Assembly: GCA_002110485.1 (NCBI GenBank) | Contig: MOWL01000096.1 | Location: 1-64,000 of the forward strand | Direction of reading: 5' to 3' | Origin: Emergomyces orientalis | Taxonomy: Eukaryota > Ascomycota > Eurotiomycetes > Onygenales > Ajellomycetaceae | DNA length: 64,000 nt | Shown here: positions 33,332 through 42,906 of the stretch, one piece after another | Numbering within the stretch: the first letter of the stretch is position 1 | Layout: every line of letters starts with the position of its first letter | Notes under the pieces: model-generated | The model's input: the letters and a program-made list of their open reading frames with translations, nothing else | Told to the model about the DNA's origin: nothing | Databases searched by the model: none | Program-made: the position numbers and the translations under genes

Positions 33332-33908
33332 TGTTAACTACTGAGCTTTCCAGTAGCAAGCGTTCACCGTTAAGTAGATAAGGTGAGGCCTATTAAGGTG
33401 CCTTATTGTGCTTGATGACTAGGGGAAAGAGTAGGTGCCACTATCTAGGCTTACTTGGGTAAATAGGTAAGGATAGCTCCGGCGAGGGAATGTATAGTTC
33501 CAATATACTGTAGAAAGTAATACAGCAAAGATAAGAGAGAGTATTCCAAGAGAATCAAAGCTATAATTATATAAAAGTAGAATAGATGAAAGGTAGAGTG
33601 ATATAAAAGAATTAAATTGATCATGATCAAGAAGATAAGCTTCTCTGATTCTAAGAGTAATGAGTGTGTTTATATACATGATGAAATCTTCTGATAGATG
33701 TGATAGTTCTGGTATATTCAGTTCTATCAACTATACCAATCTACTGGTAGCACTAGTAGCTCTGGTATATTGTGGACTATCAGTTATATCAGTCTATCAG
33801 TCACATGATAGGGTTCTTCAGAGCTTCATTCTGCTGAACTGTAGTCTATTCTGTCAGTGTTCTTAATACTCAATGGTTTCTGGCGCTCCTGCGGGGTGTT
33901 CTGTAACA
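33332..33908. repeat. LTR of a gypsy-like family, older copy
   Basis: 577 bp starting TGTTAACTACTGAGC and ending GTGTTCTGTAACA (TGTTA...TAACA ends), homologous along its length to 41169-41754. It is more CpG-depleted than that copy. Flanking pentamers do not match (ATCAA and CCTCT), so it is either the 5' LTR of a truncated element or an LTR whose flank was rearranged. Confidence 0.85.
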
Positions 33909-34470
33909 CCTCTGCCAGCCTGTTTTCATTCACCTCACCACTCTCACTCACATCAAGCCGCAGGCCACACTTTTTTCATGCTGAATAACTCAAAATGAAT
34001 CTCTTTCTCTTTTTCAGTCACTATCTACTCTTCTCATTTCACTTCAGATATATCTGTGAGTCTTCTCAATAAATTCTTTCAGCTTGTTATCATTTTTATA
34101 TTATATTTTTATTCTTTCTTTTATCTTTTCTCTGTTCTGCATTCTATTCTCATCTGTTCACACTTCAATTTCTCAGTGCTGTCAGTGAGGCTTCTTCTTA
34201 TCTGACTTCCAGCATGCCTGCTTCTCACAAGACTGATGGTTGCGAGTTCTCCAACAATAAGTCAGACTACACTAATAATGTGTCTTCAGACCACAGCAAT
34301 GACAATACTGATAGAATCAAGAAGACTGGCAGCAAGAACAGTGAGAATAGTGATAAGCGCGAACAAAATAGAGAATTGAAATCATATTTTGAGAAAGGTT
34401 GGCTATTTCCATTTAGAATTAATGTATGCCAACCAACCCGCCGTGTGGTATGTCGCTTAGAGTGCTAGAG
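33909..34470 (+). other. Possible internal remnant of the LTR element
   Basis: An AT-rich leader after the LTR leads to an 84-codon ORF (34214-34468) that is Asn/Ser/Asp/Lys-rich (SDYTNNVSSDHSNDN) and could be the start of a gag-like frame, truncated at about 34410-34470. There is no protease, RT or integrase. Alternatively it is unrelated low-complexity sequence. Confidence 0.3.
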
Positions 34471-35035
34471 GGGAAAGGTAGCAATCGAATCATGATTGGA
34501 AGATCCCAAAAGCTTAACTCAAAAGAAGGAGATTGATGAAATCACATGATGCGGTTATATATTTCTCCGAGATCCCGAGTATCTCATAGAGTTACATAAA
34601 GCCTCTCATATAGAACTACCTGTTGGACGTCTGAATTGTTGCATGTTGGCTATCTAGTGGGTAATCCAAGGAACAGGAATCAAACTTCCTTTCTTTGCCT
34701 TAACATTTGATGAGTACATTCATTGATGAAAATATATATCAGCTATCTTGAGATACTAGTCAAATACACCGGCAAGATAAGAATGACAAGAAGGCAACAA
34801 TCTAGAGAATGCTAGTAGAACATGCTTGACTGAGAGAATGTTGAACAGTGCCTCTTTAAACCCCACCTTCCTTATTAGTTCCCTTTCACCCGTCGTTTGC
34901 GCATATCTCGCGCGTTTGCGCGTTTCTCCAGGACGTCCAGTTTATCTATATGTGTCACGCCAGCTTCTGACACAAGGACTTTGCCCAGCGAACAGGCACT
35001 AGGTTGCTCGGGGAAATAGTCCCTTTTTCAGGGCT
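34471..35035. other. No feature recognised
   Basis: Mixed-composition sequence without an ORF above 60 codons, tRNA or inverted repeat that I can support. Confidence 0.4.
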
Positions 35036-35300
35036 CTTCCTGAATGGTACCACACTGCCTACATTCATCTGACTTGCCCTCGTGGTCTTGAAGCTGATGT
35101 TCAATATCCAAGACGCTCCACGCGTCCTCCCATTCCTTGTATATCTTGCTATTAATGTTCGTAGCTTTGAACGTCGAAGGTGCGGCTAACGTAATGAAAC
35201 CAATCCTCGATTGCTTGGTGAAAGCATTCGTCCATTTTCAATTGACCGCTCCGTACCAGAGGAGTCAGGTCGCTAAAGATTTGCTCAATGCAGGTAATAT
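35036..35300 (-). pseudogene. Unrecognised coding remnant
   Basis: On the minus strand one frame reads EQIFSDLTPLVRSGQLK...WFHYVSRTFDVQSY and ends at tandem stops. A second frame continues with YKEWEDAWSVLDIEHQLQ and a CRQCG pair before a stop. Composition is clearly protein-like, but one frame change is needed and no start was found. Family unknown. Confidence 0.35.
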
Positions 35301-36266
35301 GATAATACTGATTTGGCTCTAAATTCTTGTGAGCCTTTTGAACAATGCGGTGGCAATGTCAGAACCCACCAGCATATCAGCCAGACATGGCCTTGAGGTT
35401 GAAACAATAACTGGATTGAATGTTGGGCTTTCCTGACAGTTTCCTTGGCTGACAATTCCACGCGCGACAGTGACTTCTGTAGTTGAACATGCTCTGAAGA
35501 AGAATCACTTAATTATCAGAAACCAGTTTCTGTTCTATATATCTTTTGTCTTTGAGATCTTGCTTCATTGGATTTTGCAATATTTTCTCAAACTCACTGT
35601 CTGTAGAAAAAACCAAGGTGATTATAAATCAATTGTTAATCAATTGAAAAATTTAATATATAATAATTAATTAAAGACTAATTGAAAATCAATTGAGAAT
35701 TGATTAGAAATTGATTAAGTTTTACTTATAATTTTATAAAATTCTGTAGAATTATGAGAGAATTATAACACCACACTATTACTAGCTGTATTTATGTATT
35801 TTGCGAGGTCAGGTGCCTGCACGGGCCCTATCCGCTGTGGGATGGTTGAATCTTCTACTATGTATATTCGGATCGGCTAGCTACGTCGTATTATATAAAG
35901 GATCATGTGCAGGCGGGGCGATCGCTAGGGCAACGCCACCGAGGCGGCCACCGCTACATCCGCGAGGTCTGCTTACATAACGAGGTCGGGTGGGGCACTT
36001 AGCGAGGTCGGGTCTTCTGTAGTCACGGCTGCCAAGCACCCCTGGAATTTGCATGACTTCCCTTGCCAACCAACCTTCCATCTGTACAAAATAAGCACAA
36101 TACTTCAGAGTGCAGCTATCCCTTGCTCCATGCGCTTCCTAGAAATTATCATTGACCTCTGGCTCAGAATTAGCCGTGGCGGGTTTTTATAGAATTGGTT
36201 ACAATACCTCGCCTGCACCCGCCTGGCAGGAACCGCGTTCCTACTCACAGAACGGGAGACGCAAGA
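35301..36266. other. Intergenic; AT-rich patch then GC-rich patch
   Basis: 35480-35770 is AT-rich repeat-like sequence. 35870-36060 is locally GC-rich without a gene. The final 100 bp is the 5' flank of the F-box gene at 36267. Confidence 0.4.
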
Positions 36267-37202
36267 ATGCCGCGAGGCAAAAGACGCTCAAAGCCCGCCC
36301 GTGAGCAGCCAAAGAAAATTGAACCTCAATGCTCGGCACTGACGCGTTCCTACAATGCTTGCAAAAATCGAGCGACTATCTTACGAGCGCGGCGAGGACT
36401 CCCAGTGTGCTGGGCCCATAGAAAGCTCGGGCTCACGGTAGCCTTTTGCCAAGCGGTGCTTGGGGGCAATCGCAAATGCCTCAAAAAGATTCCTTGGACC
36501 GAAATACAACTTTGTTTCAAACACAAAGATTTCGCCTTGCCATGCTACATACTGCGTCTGCCAATCGAACTTCGCCAACACATTTTCTCATATATTCTTG
36601 ACGAATATCAGAGCAGCTATGCGAAATTTTACACATATTACAGCTTTCTGAAAGTGGCGCGTCTGAATCGTCAGATTTTTCAGGACGCAACTGATGTCCT
36701 CTACCGAAAACTCGTATGCGATATCTTCCTGTCTGGCAAGGATGTGTACATCTTGGGAAGAAAATGCCACTCAATTCAACCTGGTTCCTGGCAAAGGTTT
36801 AAACAAATTACTTTTAAATTTGATATTTCGGATGATATTTCGGGAAGGCATGGGCCACTGCTTGAAAATGTTCAGCTCATTGCGTCACATCTTCGCGATT
36901 CCAACCTCATCAAGCTCCATGTTTGTCTCAATTCGCACTTGTTTTGGTACAAGGACCCTCGAAATGTTGAGCTTATTCGCAACTCCTTACCCTTGTACTT
37001 GGATGCTTTTCGGCAGTTAGGGAGAGTGACGGAGCCCAGTGTCGCGATAAACCCGAAGATGTCAGGCAGGTCGAATGAAATTGAACTGTGGATGAAATCC
37101 ACGTCGAATGACACTAAAGCCATGGCCATGGCAATGGAATGGAGAAGATATTATGAAGAATGGGCTGGGAACTTGAAGCGAGAAGCGATCCAGGAGATAT
37201 AA
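36267..37202 (+). CDS. F-box-like protein with two N-terminal Cys/His modules
   Basis: Single exon of 311 aa from the ATG at 36267 (MPRGKRRSK; the frame is open further 5' but without an ATG). After a basic leader come two similar modules with pattern C-x9-C-x(11-15)-C-x2-H: QCSALTRSYNAC ... VCWAH, then FCQAVLGGNRKC ... LCFKH. These look like paired zinc-binding units. An F-box-like segment follows at about residues 96-125 (LRLPIELRQHIFSYIL). The rest resembles the substrate region of fungal F-box proteins (FLKVARLNRQIFQDATDVLY). It is a gene island between AT-rich repeat blocks. A ubiquitin-ligase adaptor role is inferred from the F-box alone. Confidence 0.75.
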   Translation: MPRGKRRSKPAREQPKKIEPQCSALTRSYNACKNRATILRARRGLPVCWAHRKLGLTVAFCQAVLGGNRKCLKKIPWTEIQLCFKHKDFALPCYILRLPIELRQHIFSYILDEYQSSYAKFYTYYSFLKVARLNRQIFQDATDVLYRKLVCDIFLSGKDVYILGRKCHSIQPGSWQRFKQITFKFDISDDISGRHGPLLENVQLIASHLRDSNLIKLHVCLNSHLFWYKDPRNVELIRNSLPLYLDAFRQLGRVTEPSVAINPKMSGRSNEIELWMKSTSNDTKAMAMAMEWRRYYEEWAGNLKREAIQEI

Positions 37203-38480
37203 GAGTTAATATCCGCGTTCAATGCAGACAGTCCCTACTTAGAATAGAAGTTGACTAGAATTCATCAATATATACCTTCCTGCTTAAATCTACCATTCAA
37301 TTTTCTTCTGTTGTTCCAACTTTTCAACCTGGCATGCATGCAAAGATGCATTGCAAGTTTCTGATGCTTCTGTAGAAGAGATACAAATCTGTCAAATTTC
37401 TGCAGCTTCTTCAGTCTCTGCACAGCCAACCATAGAATCCAGTTGTCAAGAGAATCATCAGAGGCATTAGAGACTATCTCTGTCTTCACAATCTTCAGTA
37501 GATCACATACAATCATATCAGAGTAGCTAGAGCTCATTTCATTCAAGCTCTTGTAGATTATCTTCACTGCCATATTCTGCATTCAAGAACAGAAAAGTCT
37601 CTCACTGAGTATATATACTCACACATAGAGAGATATGATCATTTCATGCAATTCAGATGTCTCTGACTCATTCTTTCAGCCATTTCAATAGAGTCACTCA
37701 ATAAAGAAATCAAAGATAATAGATTGAATATTCTCAAGTTTCACTTTCTGCTCTTGATCTTCAGTAAAATGATTCTGTTTCAAAGCAGCTTTGAAATAGA
37801 ATGAGATCTTAACTAAAAGACATGAGTGTAAGTGAAAGATTTGAGCTGAGTCAGAGAGATCAACAATGACAGAAACAATTAATAATGATAAATATCTACA
37901 CAAAGTGATAATGAGCTTTAATTATTTGATGTCAGAATATGTAGAATGTAGTTCTCACTCTGAAAACTTTTTCTCATCAGAATTATCAAAAGTCAGAGAA
38001 CTGGTCAGCATCAAAGAATTCTCAGTGTTGAGAGATGGCATTTTGTAACAATAACTGATGTTGAAGTATAGCAAGATAGAATAAATTCTAGAGATATCTT
38101 GTACAGTACAATCACCCCGTGAAAGATGATGTCATAGGAGTTCACAATAGGCTACTGAAACAATGACGTAGTGGCAACTAAATCCATTTTTTAATACTAT
38201 GATAGAAGGTGGGAGAAATATCTCAAGTATTTTATCTAACAAGAAAGAAAAATATAAATTCTCCAGCCTTTCCAGGCCCTCAATTTAAAATGAGTTTAGA
38301 ATATGTAATTGCCACGTTCGTTTTCCTTTTGATTTAGGCTAAATTATTGAACTTTCCAAAGAGGAACAAAAGACGCATGTACAACAGAAAATCAAACAAG
38401 GCGGGCCCTGCACTAGATAGAGGATAGTAAGTACCTTTCCCTGCTCCGAGAGAGAGATTGAGAAGAAGGTGATCCCCTTA
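37203..38480. other. AT-rich, CpG-poor repeat-like block
   Basis: ORFs at 37265-37582 (minus), 37694-37903 (minus) and 37866-38048 (plus) are Lys/Asn/Ser-rich and may be shards of an old retroelement, but none carries a diagnostic motif. Confidence 0.4.
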
Positions 38481-38957
38481 TTAAATGATATGAAGGTTTA
38501 TGAAAAGGCTCAGAAGCTCATCCGAAGCAACTGCAACATGCTGACCGTTAGGACCTTTGCATGGACTGTAAAAGTCACATCCACGTTTCCGGCAAACAAA
38601 ATGCATGCCTCGAGGGACACGTTTATCATATCCAGCGGCCTGTCTTTTGCTTGAAACCCCACAGTAGCATAGTGGATTGGATGGATCATTCCCCCTGTCA
38701 TCAGCGAAGCAAAGAAATTTATTGCAGCGGTGGCATTTGTAATAAGGACGCCCTGCATTTCCCTTACGGTTAGACGCTCGAGTGGCTGACCTCTCTGCTG
38801 CTTGGACGATGGCATCTGTGGCAGTTCGGAGGTGTTGCCGGAGGCGCTGCAAGCTCCACAAGCTGTGTGCTTGATACTTCAAAGGACAGGGAACGCTGTA
38901 ATAAACTGTCAGATCATTCACCTTTGAAACAAATGAGATAGACGAACATACAGCCAT
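38481..38957 (-). pseudogene. GRF zinc-finger protein, frameshifted
   Basis: Conserved GRF-type finger: GNAGRPYYKCHRCNKFLCF, DDRGNDPSNPLCYCG and HFVCRKRGCDFYSP. GRF fingers bind single-stranded nucleic acid in eukaryotic repair and RNA proteins and are numerous in Onygenales. A likely start at 38957 (MA, then a 57-nt GTATGT...TTACAG intron) leads to PPATPPNCHRCHRPSSREVS, which fits the usual N-terminal half of these proteins but is one base out of frame with the rest (shift near 38785). A one-base indel, true or an assembly error, is the simplest explanation. Without it the product would be about 135-140 aa. Confidence 0.7.
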
Positions 38958-39235
38958 TGTGTAAGCAGCTTTAACAATCAGCCGAGATCCGACCAACAGA
39001 TGTAAAACTAATGACTCTTGATGAAGTTGCGAGTTTATGCATTCAAGCCAGGATTCTGAATTAGTATATAAACCAGGAGCATGCCACCCGGATTCAAGTG
39101 GATATGTGACGTCATGTCGAGAAAACCGTGCAAAGAGGAGTTACAAGCATTTCCTTTTGACAAGCCAACAAAAGCTCGAAATGATTGAAATATTTAAGCG
39201 AATGTCTGCGATACTCGAGACGATTGAAACAGGTG

Positions 39236-39541
39236 ATGTTGCTAGTCTCGAGTGTTTTGGAAAATTCTCTTGCATATATTAGGAGTGCACTTGTGGAGAT
39301 GGTGCGGACCTTTCGCGACCGCGGCGTGACGAATGATCGATGGAAACAATTGCGTTCCTTCCTCCACGGTGCAAATTTCCGCTACGCAGAATTCAAGCGT
39401 TACCGCGCCATGTCTATGCCTTTGTTTAAGCCTACATGCTTGCAGCTTGCTCTAAAGAGCACATCTCTCAAAGACCCAGACCTGACAAGAATAGCTAAGC
39501 GTTCAAATACCAATTCATCCATACAGTACATAATTGTGTAA
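39236..39541 (+). CDS. Small hypothetical protein
   Basis: 101 codons from an ATG at 39236, charged and helical (MVRTFRDRGVTNDRW, NFRYAEFKRY), with balanced composition unlike the surrounding AT-rich DNA. An overlapping ORF at 39037-39282 in another frame could hold an upstream exon, but no clean splice keeps frame. No family recognised. Confidence 0.4.
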   Translation: MLLVSSVLENSLAYIRSALVEMVRTFRDRGVTNDRWKQLRSFLHGANFRYAEFKRYRAMSMPLFKPTCLQLALKSTSLKDPDLTRIAKRSNTNSSIQYIIV

Positions 39542-40437
39542 ACCATGATGATGGGGGAATGGTGGGATATGAGCCATATGCGAAAGAGTTTGTAGCTAGG
39601 TAGAGGAAAAGATACTATCGGAGTATATTAGCTGGTTTTGATTAATTTCCTATCAACAAATGGTCAGTCAAAGGGGGGCTGGTCCCGAAACGAGAATGGC
39701 TTACGGCCTTGAATTCTTAGCACTGCAGACCCCTGATGCTGTTGTATATTTGGCTTGCTCTTCGAAGGTGCCGTCATCTCGACGATGGTTTATGCTATTG
39801 TCAAAAGGAGGTGCGGTGCTGGTGATTAAACGGGGATTATACATTTCAGCTTTCATCTCTTTTACTATTTTCAGTGTATTTTAAAAATACTTTTTTTTTT
39901 CTTATTTATTTTCGTATCTCTATATCTCTCTATCTCTCTCTGAGAATTTCAGTAAATACTTGAATAACTATAAATAAATTATTTAATTTCTTTTACTATT
40001 CTGCAGAGTTTTTTCTCTTAAATATATATTGAGTTTCATCCATGTCATTCTTCTCTATATTTATATTCATTTCTTTCACCAATCTCTTTGAGGGTATGGC
40101 ACACTGTTAACAGTGCTTCAGTCAATAATAGAGTATTATTATTATTATTATTTCTACACCACTTGATCCCGAGGATATGTGGGGAGGCAGCTAGTATACA
40201 AAGTGAGGAAAACCTTGGGCTATCTAGTATAGCTCTGGCCTAAAAACCCCCTGAACAGCAAATTTATTCAACATTTATAATTGCTTCAAGTACCGCGGAG
40301 CAGCTCCCGCTGCTCTTAGAGAAGATGGTGCATAGCACTGTGAGAAGACAAGAAAATCCCCTATATCATCATCATCTCTGTCTGACCATAAGAAAGACTT
40401 CTAATGAATGTGGCACCTCATGCTGTGTGTCTGCCGC
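39542..40437. other. AT-rich intergenic with ATT microsatellite
   Basis: Includes poly-T and CT-rich runs at 39885-39945 and an (ATT)n tract at about 40134-40152. The tract lies beyond the last coding block of the minus-strand LINE and may mark its 3' tail (AAT repeats on the LINE sense strand). Confidence 0.5.
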
Positions 40438-41168
40438 TCATCGCGCAGACTTCAACGTCCTGGAGTGCTTGTAGCGGTCAGGCCACTCAACTCCGCGCTT
40501 GTGGCGCGCCCGGTCACCCAACTTCGCGCTTGCAGCGCGCCAGTCCACCCAGATCCACGCTTCAAGCTCACTATCTTCTGGTAGAGCCTCGCTCTTCGCG
40601 CTCTTCACTCTCTGATATGCGTCAGTCATGTTTCTTAGTTGTGCTGTGCATCTCATTCCGCCCTTCTCTCACTTAACACCTTGGCTAGGGAGAACTGTCT
40701 GAGAATGTCCTGCTTGAGCCATCACTTGATGAGTCTGTGCAGTTCTTTCTTGGTGTTCAGCAACCACTTCTTATTCACTCTGCCCTTCTGCTCCAGCTCC
40801 GCGCGTTGCCCACTGAATCATGTACAGTGTATCATCACATGCAGCACTGTTTCATGCTCATATCCACATGGACATTTCAGTGTGGGGAAGTCAGGAACTC
40901 TTCTTCTGTGGAGAAACACTGCAAGGCCTGTCTTGTCAGTACACAGCTGGACTATCAATGAGCTTCGGGCCTTGCTCAGGCCCTCATGCCATCTTAGTAG
41001 CTCTACATCCGGGGGCCTGTCAAACAGTTCTTCTCATGGTGTTGTGCGTGCTCTTCATCTGTTCTGTCATCTTATCATTGCCTTCTCCCTCATTCATCTC
41101 TTGAAGATTCAGTTACACACACTGTTTTCTTGTCTTTCCTGCTTTTTCAGTTGCTTTGCCTGTCTCAC

Positions 41169-41754
41169 TGTTAACTACTGAGCTTTCCGGTAGCAAGCGT
41201 TCACCGTTAAGTAGGTAAGGTTGGGCCTATTAAGGTGCCTTATCGTGCTTGATGACTAGAGGAAAGGGTAGGTGCCACTATCTAGGCTTACTTAGGTGAA
41301 TAGGTAAGGATAGCTCCGGCGAGTGATTGTATAGTTCCAATGTGCTGTAGGAAGTAATACGTTTGAGGTATGAGTGGGTATCCTTAAGGGAACCAAAGCT
41401 ATGGTTATTTGGAAGTAGGATAGATGGAAGGTAGAGTGGTATAAGAGAATCTGAAATGAAGATTGATTGTGATCAAGAAGATAAGCTTCTCTGATCCTAA
41501 GAGTAATGAGTGTGTTTATATACATGATGAAATCTTCTGGTAGATGTGATAGTTCTGGTATATTCAATCCTACTGATTATACCAATCTACTGGTAGCTCT
41601 AGTAGCTTTGGTATATCATGGGCTCCCAGTTATACCAATCTATCAGTCATGTGATAGGTTTCTTCGGAGCTTCGTTCTGCCGAGCTGTAGCCTATTCTGT
41701 CAGCGTCCTTAATACCCAATGGTTCCTGGTGCTCCTGCGGGGTGTTCCGTAACA
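41169..41754. repeat. Solo LTR, gypsy-like family, with CTCAC target duplication
   Basis: 586 bp with TGTTAAC...GTAACA ends, flanked by CTCAC at 41164-41168 and 41755-41759. No internal region, so it arose by LTR-LTR recombination. It interrupts the LINE C-terminal coding region: NW-V before and RQAKQLKKQERQ after. Confidence 0.92.
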
Positions 41755-42626
41755 CTCACCCAATTTACACTCCACCCCTGATGTATCTTCAGAGGCAGTG
41801 TGGCTGTCTCCACCTCCAGTGAGGTGATTGGAGTAGCTCTGTAGACCCCTGCAATGATCTGTAGGCATTTATTTTGAATCTTCTCCAGGCTGGCTAGCAG
41901 CTGGCGTTGATGTCGCGGTTCATGTTGTGTCGCCTGTGGTTGATGCCATGCCAGCGCTCCGTATCCTATTGCGGGCCTTATCACTGCATTGTAGACCCTC
42001 CGGGCATGCTGCAGTGGCAGGCCCCAGGTTGACTGTGTTGTCTGAGTTAGAGCACCTATCTGCGATTTCGCTCTGCCTATCATCTTACTGACATGGCTAC
42101 GCCACCTCAGCTTAGGGTCAAGCCAGATGCCTAGCACCCGCATCTCCCTCTGTGGCTTGATCACTTGCTGTGGCAGTTGCAGTGAGTGTTCTAGATTGAA
42201 TCTAGTTCTTGTTCTGATAAAGTGCATGAGCTCATACTTCTGTGGTGCAAAGATTGCCCCATGTCTGCTCACCCAAAGCTCACAGCTGGCATGGATCCGC
42301 GCCAGATGCGCACAATTCACTTCAGTTGAGTCATCATATACTAGAATGTTCACATCATCTACAAATTCTATACAGCTGACAGACTCACTTTGCAGTGTAT
42401 ATATTCTGAGCAACTTCTCATTGTAGAATAAGAACAGAATGAGTGACAAGAGTGATCTCTGTGAAATGCCTGCATTCATCTTAAAGACTTCAGTTTCCTG
42501 CTCATCAAATACTAGTGTCGCCTTGCGCCCCTGCATGAATGAGTTGACTCATTCAGTCAGCTGTCTGAGCAGTTCTCTTTTTCTTAGAATGTGCACTAGG
42601 CAATTTCTGAGCACTCTGTCATAGGC

Positions 42627-42906
42627 TATCGTGGGCAACACCCACGCTCCCTAGTACGTTCGCTATATTATATATTCGCCTATATAATCTTATCGCTATA
42701 GCTTCGTACGTACCTACCTAGCTATAGCATTACCCTTACCTTCCGCAGAGCATACGTGCCTACCTACTATATCATTTATCATTCCTTCCGCATGCGGAAG
42801 ATGCCTGTATTTAGTTATTTATATTCTTCCACTGATTAGCAGTGAAAGATGAAGAATCAGACATTCTTTTACTACTATTTTGACATATACGTTCTATCGC
42901 ACGTAG
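42627..42906. mobile_element. 280-bp MITE-like insertion with 7-bp target duplication
   Basis: AT-rich segment flanked by CATAGGC at 42620-42626 and 42907-42913. Deleting the insert plus one copy restores the RT motif SGAYDRV in frame. The left end has GTGGGCAACACCCAC, a small palindrome. Terminal inverted repeats are weak (TATCGTGGG against CTACGTGCG), so the superfamily is not assigned. Confidence 0.75.
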
